Positions 26,930 to 36,470 of a DNA stretch of 64,000 nucleotides are shown piece after piece. The stretch's first letter is position 1. Each line of letters starts with the position of its first letter. The DNA is taken from NCBI RefSeq assembly GCF_029968035.1, contig NZ_JASCIQ010000005.1, forward strand, positions 62,001 through 126,000, written 5' to 3'. Source of the DNA: Streptomyces cavernicola. GTDB lineage: Bacteria > Actinomycetota > Actinomycetes > Streptomycetales > Streptomycetaceae. The position numbers and the translations under genes are program-made. The notes under the pieces were generated by a model. The model worked only from the letters and a program-made list of their open reading frames with translations, ran no database searches and was not told where the DNA came from.

Positions 26930-28738
26930 ATGACGCAGCCGCCCCCGCCGCCGCCCCAGCCGTCGAACGACCCCCGCAAGGAGGGTTTCGGCGCGCCGCA
27001 GAGCCCGCCCCCCGCCGGTGGCTTCGGCGCCCCGCCGCCGCCCGCGCCCGGCACGCCCCCGCCCGCGCAGCCCCCGGGCCCGCCGCCCGGCCAGCCGGCG
27101 TACGGCTATCCGCCGCAGGCGCCCGGCACCCCGCCGCCGCCCGCGCCGGGCACGCCCCCGCCGGGCCAGCCGGGTCAGCCGGGTCAGCCGGGTCAGCCGG
27201 GTCAGCAGGGGTACGGATATCCGGCCCCGGGCCAGCCGCCGTACGGCTACCAGCAGTACCCGCCGCAGCACGTCACCCAGCCGATGGGCGGCCCCGGCGG
27301 CCCCGGTGGCGGCAAGAAGTTCAACTCGCAGATGGCGATCATCGTCGCCTCGGTGGTCGCGGTCGCGCTGATCGTCGGCGGCGGTGTCTGGTACTCGTCC
27401 TCCAGCGGTGACCCCAAGGAAGAGGCCAAGGCCGGCGAGACCACCGGCGGCAAGGGCGGCGACAGCGGTCCGGCCGGTGGCGGCGGCGAGGAGAAGGTCC
27501 CGTCGAACACCGCGTCGCAGGTCCGCTTCCAGCTGCCCGCCCCGAAGGTCGGCGCCGACACCACCCTCAGCGTCAAGGGCTCCTGGCTCACCGACGACGC
27601 GTACGTGAAGAGCGGCGACAGCAAGATCGTCGGGTACGAGCCGAAGAGCGGCAAGGAGCTGTGGACGCTGCCGCTGTCCGGGCCGACCTGCGCCGGCTCC
27701 CGCCAGGTCTCGGAGGACGGCCTGGCCGCCGTGGTCTTCGAGGCCGAGGGCAAGAAGGAGTACAACGGCTGCAGCCAGATCGCCGTCTTCGACACCAAGA
27801 CCGGCGACAAGCTGTGGCAGAAGGAGGTCAGCGACGGCGGTGACAAGGCCGACTTCCAGGAGATCGTCATCTCCGAGCAGACCGTCGCGGTCGGCGGCGG
27901 CACGGACGGCGGCGCGGCCTTCGAGCTGAAGTCCGGCAAGCCCCGCTGGGCGCCCAAGCCCTCTGACACCTGCAAGGACGCCGGGTACGCGGGCGGCGAG
28001 CAGCTGGTCGCGGTCCGCGAGTGCGGCTCGTACGACAACCCGCGGGTCGAGGTCCAGCTGATCGACGCGGTCTCGGGCACTCCCAAGTGGACGTACAAGC
28101 TGCCCCCCGGCATCGACAACGCCAAGGTGATGTCGACGAAGCCGGTGGTGTTCGGCGTGGACTCGGGTGAGATCACCGACACCGGCGTCACGGACATCTT
28201 CGCCCTGGACGAGGCGGGCAAGCTGCGCAGCAAGGCGGCGCTCGGCAAGCGCGAGTACCAGCTCGACTGCGACGTGAACATGGTCCAGGAGTGCAACGGA
28301 GTCGTCGTCGGCAACGACCGGGTGTACCTGCCGACGGCCCAGCACCAGGGCAGCGGCGACTACGGCATGACGAACGAGATCGTCGCCTTCGACCTGGCCA
28401 CCGGCAAGACGGCCGGCCCCAAGGCGGACGCGGGCGAGAAGTACCAGATGCTGCCGCTGCGGATGGACGGCACGAACATCCTCGCGTACAAGATCCCGCC
28501 GTACGACAAGGGCGGTCAGGTCGTCACCATCGACCCGAAGACCGGCAAGCAGACGGTGCTCCTTGAGAACCCGGCGCAGGAGGACATCCGTGACGCCGAG
28601 ACGCAGTTCGTTCTGCCCGACGGGGCCGAGATGCTCTACGGCGACGGAGCCCTGTACATCTCGGACAAGCTGATGTCGAAGCCGAGCGCGGCCGACACCC
28701 GCAAGCGGAACCTCGCGGTGGTGTTCGGCGCCAACTGA
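26930..28738 (+). CDS. membrane-anchored PQQ-type beta-propeller protein B
   Basis: A 602-residue paralogue of the preceding gene with the same plan: Pro/Gly/Gln-rich tail (1-125), one helix (about 134-157) and a PQQ-like propeller. The tail contains a run of GQP repeats coded by tandem copies of GGGTCAGCC (about 27172-27207), which could vary in copy number. The ATG follows GGTAGAAGAA. The propellers of A and B align throughout, but their linkers differ. Function unknown. Confidence 0.87.
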   Translation: MTQPPPPPPQPSNDPRKEGFGAPQSPPPAGGFGAPPPPAPGTPPPAQPPGPPPGQPAYGYPPQAPGTPPPPAPGTPPPGQPGQPGQPGQPGQQGYGYPAPGQPPYGYQQYPPQHVTQPMGGPGGPGGGKKFNSQMAIIVASVVAVALIVGGGVWYSSSSGDPKEEAKAGETTGGKGGDSGPAGGGGEEKVPSNTASQVRFQLPAPKVGADTTLSVKGSWLTDDAYVKSGDSKIVGYEPKSGKELWTLPLSGPTCAGSRQVSEDGLAAVVFEAEGKKEYNGCSQIAVFDTKTGDKLWQKEVSDGGDKADFQEIVISEQTVAVGGGTDGGAAFELKSGKPRWAPKPSDTCKDAGYAGGEQLVAVRECGSYDNPRVEVQLIDAVSGTPKWTYKLPPGIDNAKVMSTKPVVFGVDSGEITDTGVTDIFALDEAGKLRSKAALGKREYQLDCDVNMVQECNGVVVGNDRVYLPTAQHQGSGDYGMTNEIVAFDLATGKTAGPKADAGEKYQMLPLRMDGTNILAYKIPPYDKGGQVVTIDPKTGKQTVLLENPAQEDIRDAETQFVLPDGAEMLYGDGALYISDKLMSKPSAADTRKRNLAVVFGAN

Positions 28739-28751
28739 GCGCGCGGCGCGG

Positions 28752-28842
28752 TCACTTCACGCGGACTCACGCGGACTCACGCGGACTCACGCGGTCACTT
28801 CACGCGGGCCGTCTCCCTCCACCGGGGGGAGACGGCCCGCGT
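28752..28842 (+). terminator. short tandem repeat followed by strong terminator
   Basis: Three copies of CACGCGGACT run from about 28759 to 28789, flanked by GGTCACTTCACGCGG on both sides. The terminator follows: arms 28802-28820 and 28824-28842, 19 bp with one G-U-type mismatch and a three-base loop. It closes the propeller gene pair. Confidence 0.82.
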
Positions 28843-29003
28843 CCCGTTTCCCACCCGGTGGACAGGGCGCGGGATTTTCGGCAATCGGGCGGCATCTCTC
28901 CGGTAGGGGGCGCGCGATGTCGAACAAGCGTGTAGCTTCCGGGGAACGGCGGGCCGGGGGGTCCCCGCCGCCGACGGGTCGCAGGGGATCTGGGGGTGGC
29001 GCG

Positions 29004-29717
29004 ATGGTGGTGCGGCTCATGGTGGTCGACGATCACCGTCTGCATGCCGAGGCGCTCGCCTCGGCCCTGAAACTGCGCGGCCACCGGGTGCTCGCCGCCG
29101 CCGCGCCGGCCGCCGGAGCGGCCGACCTCGTGGTGCAGCGCGCGCCGGAGGTGTGCGTTCTCGGCACGGCCGCCCCGGCGGAGCCGGGCGCGTTCGACCC
29201 GGTGGTGCGGATCAAGCGGGACCGGCCGCAGGTCGCGGTCCTCGTCCTCGGCCCGGTGCCGTCGCCGCGCGGCATAGCGGCGGCGTTCGCCGCGGGCGCC
29301 TCCGGTTACGTACGGCACGACGAGCGCATCGAGGGCGTCGAGCGGGCCATCATGAAGGCCAGGGCGGGGGAGGCGGCCGTGGCGCCGGCGCTGTTGGCGG
29401 GTGCGTTCGCCGACCTGCTCAACCCGCCCGCCAAGGCCGACGACGAGGGCCACCGGCTGCTGCAGCTCCTGACGCCGCGCGAGGTCGAGGTCCTGGTGCG
29501 GGTGGCGGACGGCGAGGACACCCGGCTGATCGCGGCGGGCATGGGCATAGCGCCGAGCACGGCCCGTACGCACGTACAGCGGGTCCTGATGAAGCTGGAC
29601 GTCGGCTCCCGCCTGGAGGCGGCGGCGCTCGCGGCGCGTACAGGCCTGCTCGACCGGGCAACGACTGTGGCTATTCCTGCGGGGCCTCGGCCGGGGTCGG
29701 AGCCTGGGTCGGCCTGA
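29004..29717 (+). CDS. atypical LuxR-type response regulator
   Basis: A 237-residue protein with a receiver-like domain (1-125) and a LuxR/NarL HTH (about 165-225, LTPREVEVLVRVADG...STARTHVQRVLMKL). The acidic pair D9-D10 is present, but the phosphoacceptor position reads G54 (VCVLGTAAP) where Asp is expected, so phosphorylation by a kinase is unlikely. The start at 29004 follows GGGGGTGG and matches the N-terminus of the paralogue at 35664; an ATG at 28917 with AGGGGG is also possible and adds 29 Gly/Arg-rich residues. No kinase gene is adjacent. Confidence 0.85.
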   Translation: MVVRLMVVDDHRLHAEALASALKLRGHRVLAAAAPAAGAADLVVQRAPEVCVLGTAAPAEPGAFDPVVRIKRDRPQVAVLVLGPVPSPRGIAAAFAAGASGYVRHDERIEGVERAIMKARAGEAAVAPALLAGAFADLLNPPAKADDEGHRLLQLLTPREVEVLVRVADGEDTRLIAAGMGIAPSTARTHVQRVLMKLDVGSRLEAAALAARTGLLDRATTVAIPAGPRPGSEPGSA

Positions 29718-29955
29718 GCCACACCCAGCCCAGGAAGAACAGGCCGAGGGCCAGCATCGCGAGGCCCGTCCACAGGTTGATGTTGATGTCCTGGGCCTTC
29801 TTCAGGTCGGCCTCGGACGCGGTGATCCCGGCGATCGTGACGATCACGCCGTACACCACGAACAGGCCGCCGATGATGCGCCGGATGTCGAAGAGACGGG
29901 CGGCGGTGGCGGACCTGGCCTCCAACTCGGAGACTTCGCGCTGCAGTTCAGACAT
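29671..29955 (-). CDS. small two-helix membrane protein
   Basis: A 94-residue protein: an N-terminal amphipathic helix (SELQREVSELEARSA), two membrane helices (about 28-46 and 62-80) and a Pro-rich tail. GGAGG precedes the ATG. It begins 21 bases after the SSS symporter gene ends, so both should be cotranscribed; it may be an accessory subunit. Its 3' end overlaps the 3' end of the convergent response regulator by 47 bases. Confidence 0.83.
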   Translation of the reverse strand: MSELQREVSELEARSATAARLFDIRRIIGGLFVVYGVIVTIAGITASEADLKKAQDININLWTGLAMLALGLFFLGWVWLRPTQAPTPAEAPQE

Positions 29956-29976
29956 TCTGGGTGCCTCCGATCGGGG

Positions 29977-31647
29977 TCAGAAGGAGTACGGGACGTAGCA
30001 GGCGGCGGCAAGGACGATCGCGCCCCAGCCGAGCAGGGCGGGCCTGCGGTACCAGACCTGGTCGCCCTCCTGGGGAGGCTCCTCCATGCCGGGCGACTTG
30101 GTGCCGTACACCAGACCGGCGAGCTCGGCCTCCGGCTTGGGCGCGGTGAACAGGGTGACGAGGACCATCACCAGCGCGCCGGCGACGAAGCCGACGATCG
30201 CGGAGACGAAGTTGGCGCCCTGGTCGGAGGGGATGTCGATGACGCCCTGCTTGTAGATGACGAAGTAGTTGACCATCGCGGCCGTGGTGCCCGCGAGCAG
30301 ACCCCACACACCGGATTTCATGGAGGCCCGCTTCCAGAACATGCCGATGATGAAGACCACGAACATCGGCACGTTGAAGAAGGAGAACAGCGTCTGCAGA
30401 TACCCCATGATGTTGCTGAAGCTCGCGGCGAGGAAGGCCGTGCCGATCGAGGCGAGCACACCGATCGCGGTGATCAGCCGCCCGAACTTCAAGTAGTACG
30501 TGTCCGGGCGCCCCTTGACCACGTACTTGGCCCAGATGTCGGCCGTGAACACGGTGTTGAAGGACGAGACGTTCGCCGCCATGCCCGCCATGAACGCGGC
30601 GAGCAGACCGGTCACGGCGATGCCGAGCACACCGTTGGGCAGCAACTCCTGCATGAGCAGCGGGATCGCGTCGTTGTACGTCAGGTCCGAGCCCGCGGTG
30701 CCGATCTTCGGGACGAGGACGGCGGCGACCAGGCCGGGGATCATCACGATGAAGACGATGAAGATCTTCGGGAACGCGGCGATCAGCGGGGTGCGCTGGG
30801 CCGCCGACAGGTTCTTCGCGGACAGGGCGCGCTGCACCTCGGCGAAGTTGGTCGTCCAGTAGCCGAAGGACAGCACGAAGCCGAGGCCGAGCACGATGGT
30901 CAGCCAGTTCGCGCCGAGCGGGTTGGGGTCGCCGATGCCCGTACCGCCCCAGGCGGTGAGGAAGTCGCCGCCGTGCTGCCGCGTGAGCGAGTCGCTGAGG
31001 CCGTCCCAGCCGCCGACCCGCTTCAGGCCGAGGATCGTCAGGGGTATCAGCGCCGCGAGGATCACGAAGAACTGCAGGACCTCGTTGTAGATCGCCGAGG
31101 AGAGACCGCCGATCGTGATGTACGCGAGGACGAAGAGCCCGGCGACGACGATCGACACCCACTGCGGCCAGCCGAGCAGCGCCTCGACCACGATCGACAG
31201 GGCGTACAGGTTGACGCCCGCGATCAGGATCGAGGCGAAAGCGAACAGGACCGAGCTCAGCAGATGTGCGGACTTGTCGAAGCGCTGGAGCAGGAACTCA
31301 GGCACGCTTCGAACCTTGGAGCCGTAGTAGAAGGGCATCATCACCAGGCCGAGGAAGACCATGGCCGGGATGGCGCCGATCCAGTACCAGTGCACGACGG
31401 CCACGCCGTACTGCGCGCCGGTGGCGGCCATGCCCAGGATCTCGGTGGCGCCGAGGTTGGCGGCCACGAAGGCGAGGCCCGTGACCCAGGCGGGCAGGGA
31501 GCGCCCGGAGAGGAAGAAGTCGAGGCTGGTCTTCACGCTGCGCCGGGCGGCGAAACCGATGCCCAGGACGACGGCGAAGTAGATCGCCAGGATCGCGTAG
31601 TCCAGCCCGTTGGTGGGGAGCCGTAGCCCGTCGGCCAAGTAGTGCAT
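29977..31647 (-). CDS. sodium:solute symporter, SGLT-like sugar type
   Basis: A 556-residue SSS protein with about 14 helices. DFFLSGRSLPAWVTGLAF, GATEILGMAATGAQYG and the GYWTTNFAEVQRAL segment are characteristic of the vSGLT-like branch. It is divergent from the galTEK operon across an A/T-rich 193-base promoter region, which points to galactose uptake. Sodium coupling is a family inference. The RBS is weak. The small two-helix gene follows in the same transcript. Confidence 0.9.
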   Translation of the reverse strand: MHYLADGLRLPTNGLDYAILAIYFAVVLGIGFAARRSVKTSLDFFLSGRSLPAWVTGLAFVAANLGATEILGMAATGAQYGVAVVHWYWIGAIPAMVFLGLVMMPFYYGSKVRSVPEFLLQRFDKSAHLLSSVLFAFASILIAGVNLYALSIVVEALLGWPQWVSIVVAGLFVLAYITIGGLSSAIYNEVLQFFVILAALIPLTILGLKRVGGWDGLSDSLTRQHGGDFLTAWGGTGIGDPNPLGANWLTIVLGLGFVLSFGYWTTNFAEVQRALSAKNLSAAQRTPLIAAFPKIFIVFIVMIPGLVAAVLVPKIGTAGSDLTYNDAIPLLMQELLPNGVLGIAVTGLLAAFMAGMAANVSSFNTVFTADIWAKYVVKGRPDTYYLKFGRLITAIGVLASIGTAFLAASFSNIMGYLQTLFSFFNVPMFVVFIIGMFWKRASMKSGVWGLLAGTTAAMVNYFVIYKQGVIDIPSDQGANFVSAIVGFVAGALVMVLVTLFTAPKPEAELAGLVYGTKSPGMEEPPQEGDQVWYRRPALLGWGAIVLAAACYVPYSF

Positions 31648-31840
31648 GGAGGGTCTCTCGCTGTCTCTCGCTTCGTTGCGCGAACTGATCAGACCGGAAC
31701 CTACGCCCCCAGCTTCAGAAACTGAACACTTGTGTTGGTGTTCTTTGTTTGATCGTGATCGTTGACGGTGCTGTTCAGTTGTGGTTTGTTATGTTCGATT
31801 CTGTTTATGTGTACGTGGCTGTGATGGGGGAGTCCCAGAC
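31648..31840. promoter_or_regulatory. divergent galactose promoter region
   Basis: The region is strikingly A/T-rich for this genome. It contains inverted repeats TTCAG-AAA-CTGAA (31714-31726) and GAACAC...GTGTTC (31724-31743), and the T-rich run GTTTGTTATG...TTCTGTTTATG just before galT. TTGACG at 31762-31767 with TTGTTA at 31786-31791 is a possible galT promoter. In S. lividans the equivalent promoter is galactose-induced and glucose-repressed (established); a regulator binding both sides is inferred. Confidence 0.65.
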
Positions 31841-32896
31841 GTGAAGAAGACCTCGACCCGGCTCGCCGACGGTCGTGAGCTCATCCACTACGACGCGAAG
31901 GACGACGTGGCCCGGACGGCCGTCGACCGCCGCCCCCTCGACCCGGTCGCCACCAACTCCGAGATCCGCCGGGACCCGCTGCTCGGCGACTTCGTCGCCG
32001 TCGCCTCGCACCGCCAGGGCCGCACCTACCTCCCGCCGGCCGACGAGTGCCCCCTGTGCCCCACCGCCGGGGACCGGCTCACCGAGATCCCCGACTCCTC
32101 GTACGACGTGGTCGTCTTCGAGAACCGCTTCCCCTCCCTCGCCGACGACTCCGGGCGATGCGAGGTCGTCTGCTTCACCTCCGACCACGACGCGTCCTTC
32201 GCCGACCTCTCCGACGAACAGGCCCGGCTCGTCCTCGACGCCTGGACCGACCGGACCGCCGAGCTGTCCCGACTGCCGTCCGTCGCACAGGTCTTCTGCT
32301 TCGAGAACCGCGGCGCGGAGATCGGCGTGACCCTCGGCCACCCGCACGGCCAGATCTACGGCTACCCGGACGTCACTCCGCGCACCGCCCTGATGCTCCG
32401 CTCCCTCGCCGCCCACCGGAAGCGGGCCGGCCGCAACCTCTTCGACGACGTACTCGCCGAGGAAAGCGCCGCAGAACGGGTCGTCCTGGACGCCGAGCAC
32501 TGGATCGCGTACGTCCCTCACGCGGCGCACTGGCCGTACGAGGTGCATCTGCACCCCAAGCGGCGCGTGCCCGATCTGCTCGCGCTCGACGAGGCCGCGC
32601 GCACCGAGTTCCCCCAGGTCTATCTGGAGCTCTTGCGACGCTTCGACCGGATCTTCGGCCCCGGTGAACCGCCCACGCCGTACATCGCCGCCTGGCACCA
32701 GGCGCCGTTCACGGACCTGGGGGAGTACGAGGTGGACCGCCACGAATTCGCGCTGCACCTCGAGCTTTTCACCATTCGACGCACTTCCGGCAAGCTGAAG
32801 TTCCTCGCGGGTTCCGAATCCGGCATGAACGTGTTCATCAACGACGTGCCGCCGGAGACCGCGGCCGAGCGACTGCGAGAGGTAGCGAGTTCATGA
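31841..32896 (+). CDS. galT: galactose-1-phosphate uridylyltransferase
   Basis: A 351-residue Leloir enzyme exchanging UMP between UDP-glucose and galactose-1-phosphate. The active-site motif [11 protein letters not shown], the CPLCP zinc pair and the C-terminal [13 protein letters not shown] segment ([12 protein letters not shown]) are present. The GTG was chosen because GGGGGAG lies eight bases upstream. It overlaps galE by four bases (ATGA). Confidence 0.97.
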   Translation: MKKTSTRLADGRELIHYDAKDDVARTAVDRRPLDPVATNSEIRRDPLLGDFVAVASHRQGRTYLPPADECPLCPTAGDRLTEIPDSSYDVVVFENRFPSLADDSGRCEVVCFTSDHDASFADLSDEQARLVLDAWTDRTAELSRLPSVAQVFCFENRGAEIGVTLGHPHGQIYGYPDVTPRTALMLRSLAAHRKRAGRNLFDDVLAEESAAERVVLDAEHWIAYVPHAAHWPYEVHLHPKRRVPDLLALDEAARTEFPQVYLELLRRFDRIFGPGEPPTPYIAAWHQAPFTDLGEYEVDRHEFALHLELFTIRRTSGKLKFLAGSESGMNVFINDVPPETAAERLREVASS

Positions 32897-33864
32897 GCGG
32901 GAAGTACCTGGTCACGGGTGGCGCGGGCTATGTCGGCAGTGTGGTGGCCGCGCATCTTCTGGAGGCGGGCCACGAGGTGACGGTCCTCGACAACCTCTCC
33001 ACCGGCTTCCGCGAAGGCGTGCCCGCGGGCGCCGAGTTCATCGAGGGCGACATCCGGGATGCCGCCAAGTGGCTGGACGCTGGTGAGTCGGCGTATGACG
33101 CGGTGCTGCACTTCGCCGCGTTCTCGCAGGTCGGCGAGTCCGTCGTCAAGCCCGAGAAGTACTGGGAGAACAACGTCGGCGGCACCATGGCGCTGCTCGC
33201 CGCGATGCGCTCGGCCGGCGTCCGCAAGCTGGTGTTCTCCTCCACGGCCGCCACCTACGGCGAGCCCGAGGAGGTCCCGATCCGCGAGACCGCCCCGACC
33301 GCGCCCACCAACCCGTACGGCGCATCCAAGCTCGCCGTCGACCACATGATCTCCGGCGAGTGCGCGGCCCACGGGCTCGCGGCCGTCTCGCTCCGCTACT
33401 TCAACGTGGCGGGCGCGTACGGAGATTCGGGCGAGCGGCACGACCCCGAGTCGCACCTCATCCCGCTCGTCCTCCAGGTCGCCCAGGGCCGCCGCGAGGC
33501 CATCTCCGTCTTCGGCGACGACTACCCGACCCCGGACGGCACCTGCGTACGCGACTACATCCACGTCGCCGACCTCGCCGAGGCCCACCTGCTCGCCCTC
33601 GACGCCGCGACCTCCGGCGAGCACCTGATCTGCAACCTCGGCAACGGCAACGGCTTCTCCGTCCGCGAGGTCATCGAGACCGTCCGCGAGGTCACCGGCC
33701 ACCCGATCCCCGAGGTCATGGCCCCGCGCCGGGCCGGCGACCCGGCCGCTCTCGTCGCCTCCGCGGACACCGCGCGCGAGAAGCTCGGCTGGAACCCGTC
33801 CCGCGCCGACCTCGCGGGCATCGTCGCCGACGCATGGGCGTTCGCGCAGCGGGAGGCCAAGTGA
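32893..33864 (+). CDS. galE: UDP-glucose 4-epimerase
   Basis: A 323-residue extended SDR interconverting UDP-galactose and UDP-glucose. NAD motif GGAGYVGS at the N-terminus, catalytic YGASK and the [10 protein letters not shown] strand are visible. It is the middle gene of galTEK and overlaps both neighbours by four bases, so the operon is translationally coupled. Confidence 0.97.
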   Translation: MSGKYLVTGGAGYVGSVVAAHLLEAGHEVTVLDNLSTGFREGVPAGAEFIEGDIRDAAKWLDAGESAYDAVLHFAAFSQVGESVVKPEKYWENNVGGTMALLAAMRSAGVRKLVFSSTAATYGEPEEVPIRETAPTAPTNPYGASKLAVDHMISGECAAHGLAAVSLRYFNVAGAYGDSGERHDPESHLIPLVLQVAQGRREAISVFGDDYPTPDGTCVRDYIHVADLAEAHLLALDAATSGEHLICNLGNGNGFSVREVIETVREVTGHPIPEVMAPRRAGDPAALVASADTAREKLGWNPSRADLAGIVADAWAFAQREAK

Positions 33865-34997
33865 GCGCGGCCGAGGCCTTCGAGGCCCTCTACGGGGGTG
33901 CGCCGGACGGGGTCTGGGCCGCCCCCGGACGCGTCAACCTGATCGGTGAACACACCGACTACAACGACGGGTTCGTGATGCCCTTCGCGCTCCCGCACAC
34001 CGCGGTCGCGGCGGTCCGCCGCCGCGACGACGGCGTACTGCGACTGCACTCCGCGGACGTGCCCGGCGCCCCCGTCGAACTGCGCCTCGACGAGCTCACC
34101 CCGTCGGGCAGTTGGACCGACTACGTCGCGGGCGTCGCCTGGGCGCTGCGCGACGCCGGGCACGCGGTGGGTGGCGCCGACGTCCACATCGAGTCGACGG
34201 TGCCGACGGGCGCGGGCCTCTCCTCCTCCGCGGCCCTGGAGGTCGTCACGGCCCTCGCGCTGAGCGAGCTGTGCGAACTCGGCCTGCACCGCTGGCAGTT
34301 GGCCCGCCTCTGCCAGCGCGCCGAGAACGTCTTCGTCGGCGCGCCCACCGGCATCATGGACCAGACCGCATCGGCCTGCTGCACGGACGGGCACGCCCTG
34401 TTCCTCGACACCCGCGACCTGGCACAGCAGCAGATCCCCTTCGACCTGGCCGCCCTCGGCCTGCAGCTCCTCGTCGTCGACACCCAGGTCAAGCACGCCC
34501 ACAGCGACGGCGAGTACGGCAAGCGCCGCGCCGGCTGCGAGGAGGGCGCGGCCGCCCTCGGCGTGACGGCCCTGCGGGACATCGCCTACGAGGACCTGGA
34601 CGCGGCGCTCGACCGGCTCGACGACGCGGAGGTGCGGCGCCTGGTCCGCCACATCGTCACCGAGAACCGGCGGGTGGAGCGCGTCATCGAACTCCTCTCG
34701 GCCGGCGAGGTCCGCGCCATCGGCCCCGTCCTGACGGAAGGCCACGCCTCGCTGCGGGACGACTTCCGCATCTCCTGCCCGGAGTTGGACCTGGCGGTCG
34801 ACACGGCCCTGTCGTCCGGGGCGCTGGGGGCGCGGATGACGGGGGGCGGGTTCGGGGGGTCGGCGATCGCCCTGGTGGAGTCGTCCTCGGCGGACACGGT
34901 CACGAAGGCCCTGGCCGCGGCCTTCACGGAAGCGGGGCTCACCCAGCCGCGGGTCTTCCCCGCGGTCCCGTCTTCGGGCGCACGCCGCCTGGCCTGA
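33861..34997 (+). CDS. galK: galactokinase
   Basis: A 378-residue GHMP kinase phosphorylating galactose at C1. The signature [20 protein letters not shown] motif [15 protein letters not shown] and [12 protein letters not shown] are all present. The GTG overlaps the galE stop. The last gene of the operon, followed by repeat island C. Confidence 0.97.
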   Translation: MSAAEAFEALYGGAPDGVWAAPGRVNLIGEHTDYNDGFVMPFALPHTAVAAVRRRDDGVLRLHSADVPGAPVELRLDELTPSGSWTDYVAGVAWALRDAGHAVGGADVHIESTVPTGAGLSSSAALEVVTALALSELCELGLHRWQLARLCQRAENVFVGAPTGIMDQTASACCTDGHALFLDTRDLAQQQIPFDLAALGLQLLVVDTQVKHAHSDGEYGKRRAGCEEGAAALGVTALRDIAYEDLDAALDRLDDAEVRRLVRHIVTENRRVERVIELLSAGEVRAIGPVLTEGHASLRDDFRISCPELDLAVDTALSSGALGARMTGGGFGGSAIALVESSSADTVTKALAAAFTEAGLTQPRVFPAVPSSGARRLA

Positions 34998-35002
34998 TCT
35001 TT

Positions 35003-35386
35003 CCCCTACCCCGCCCCTTCCCGGCTGTGCCTGATATGCGGCTACGGCCGCGTGGCCGCGTGGCTGCGGCGCTGCGTTTTCGGCTGCCGCGCCGTCGTGG
35101 CAGGTCGCGCAGTTCCCCGCGCCCCTGAAAGGCCGGGGCTGCGCCCCTGAAAGGCCGGGGCTGCGGCCCGGTCCTCGGCTGTCGTTCGGGTGCGGTGCCG
35201 TCGTGGCTGGTCGCGCGGTTCCCCGTGCCCCTGACGGGGTCGTATCGCCGCCCAAATTCAGCCTCTCCGGCGTTTGAGATGGGGGTCCCCCCTGCTCGAG
35301 CGAAGCCGAGAGCTTGGGGGAGGGGGTCCGGGGGCCGGCCCCCGAAGCCGTCCGCCAGGACTTTCGGGAAGGGGCGGGGTGGGGGA
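35003..35386. repeat. composite intergenic repeat island C
   Basis: The order is CCCCGCCCCTTCCC (35003-35022), two core modules (about 35082-35126 and 35190-35232, the second with CGCGCGGTTCCCCGTGCC), the CTCCGGCGTTTGAGA module (about 35265), the 43-bp repeat in reverse orientation (35281-35323), and the GTCCGCCAGGACTTTCGGGA end (35350-35386). The same modules occur in islands A, B and E. It follows galK and precedes a divergently unrelated regulator gene. No gene inside. Confidence 0.88.
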
Positions 35387-35409
35387 GAGAACAGTTCTGC
35401 CGAAGTTCC

Positions 35410-35475
35410 TTGCGCCGACCGCGCCCGGTCGTACTCTGATGCACAGCACCGGTGGGGGCCGGTGCTGTGCATCAG
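35410..35475 (+). promoter_or_regulatory. promoter with overlapping 17-bp palindrome
   Basis: TTGCGC (35410-35415) and TACTCT (35432-35437) are 16 bases apart and read toward the response regulator. A perfect inverted repeat, arms 35436-35452 and 35459-35475, starts at the end of the -10, so it would either be an operator over the +1 or the first hairpin of a 190-base leader. Its sequence centres on CACAGCACCGG. Confidence 0.6.
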
Positions 35476-35663
35476 GGGACGAGACAGCCGGGTACGGCAC
35501 CCGGAGTGGGGGTAGCAGTCAGAGCACGGCGGCGGCCGAGGCTCCGACGACGAAGCGACCCCGCACCCCGGGCGCCGTACCCGTGCCGTTGTCGCAACTG
35601 CCGTCTCCCACCGGGGGGTTCGGGGGCCAGGCGCTCCCCGGAACACGAGCCTGGGGGTATCAC

Positions 35664-36470
35664 GTGGTCCGAATCCGGGTCCTGGTCGTCGACGACCACC
35701 GCATCTTCGCCGAGTCACTGGCGGCCGCACTCGCCGCCGAGCCCGACGTCGACGTGGCAGCCGCGGGCAGCGGCCCCGCCGCCCTGCGCTGCCTGGAGCG
35801 CGGCCTCGCCGAGGGCCGGCCCTTCGACGTCCTGCTCGTCGACGCCGACCTCGGCGGCCTCGCCCTGCCCGGCATGCGCACCGCACCCCCGCGCGCCGGC
35901 GCGCACGCAGGTCAGGGCGAGGCCACGGCCGAGGCGCCGGTCGACGGCATCTCCCTGGTCGCAGGCGTCCGTTCGGCCCACCCCGCGGTCCGTACGGTCG
36001 TACTCGCCGAGAAGGACGACCCGCGCCGCGCCGCGCACGCCCTGCAGGCAGGCGCCTCCGGCTGGGTCGCCAAGGAGAGCTCGCTGTCCCGGCTGCTCAC
36101 CGTCGTCCGCGGCGTCCTGCGGGACGAGACGCACCTGCCGCCCGCCCTGCTCACCGGCGTACTGCGCGAACTCACCGCCGCCCGCAAGCACCGCACCGAG
36201 AGCGAGCGGCTCGTGGAGTCCCTGACGCCGCGCGAACGGGAAGTGCTGCGCTGCATGGTCGCGGGCCTGGGGCGCAAAGCCGTCGCCGAGCGCCTCTTCC
36301 TGTCGCCGCACACCGTCCGGACGCACATGCAGAACGTCCTGGGGAAGCTGGGGGTCCACTCCACCCTCGCCGCCGTCGCGCTCGCCCGGCGCGCGGGCGT
36401 CGCCCCCGTCGAGCCCGAGAAGTCCGCGCTAGCCGGGGATGTTGTCGAACGGGGCGGTCAACTGGCGTAG
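35664..36470 (+). CDS. LuxR/NarL-type response regulator
   Basis: A 268-residue response regulator. D10-D11 acidic pair, phosphoacceptor D60 (FDVLLVDAD) and K137 are present, so unlike its relative at 29004 it can be phosphorylated. A 25-residue insert rich in Ala, Gly and Pro follows beta-3 (about 72-95). The LuxR HTH is at about 190-255 (LTPREREVLRCMVAGLGRKAVAERL). GTG start with CTGGGGGT upstream. No kinase is adjacent. Its 3' end overlaps that of tamR by 42 bases. Confidence 0.9.
   Translation: MVRIRVLVVDDHRIFAESLAAALAAEPDVDVAAAGSGPAALRCLERGLAEGRPFDVLLVDADLGGLALPGMRTAPPRAGAHAGQGEATAEAPVDGISLVAGVRSAHPAVRTVVLAEKDDPRRAAHALQAGASGWVAKESSLSRLLTVVRGVLRDETHLPPALLTGVLRELTAARKHRTESERLVESLTPREREVLRCMVAGLGRKAVAERLFLSPHTVRTHMQNVLGKLGVHSTLAAVALARRAGVAPVEPEKSALAGDVVERGGQLA

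Noticed and set aside
24740..28345. 1201-residue open frame opposite the two propeller genes
   Set aside because: Low-complexity Val/Leu/Arg/Gly composition without family motifs; it covers two clear genes and their terminator.
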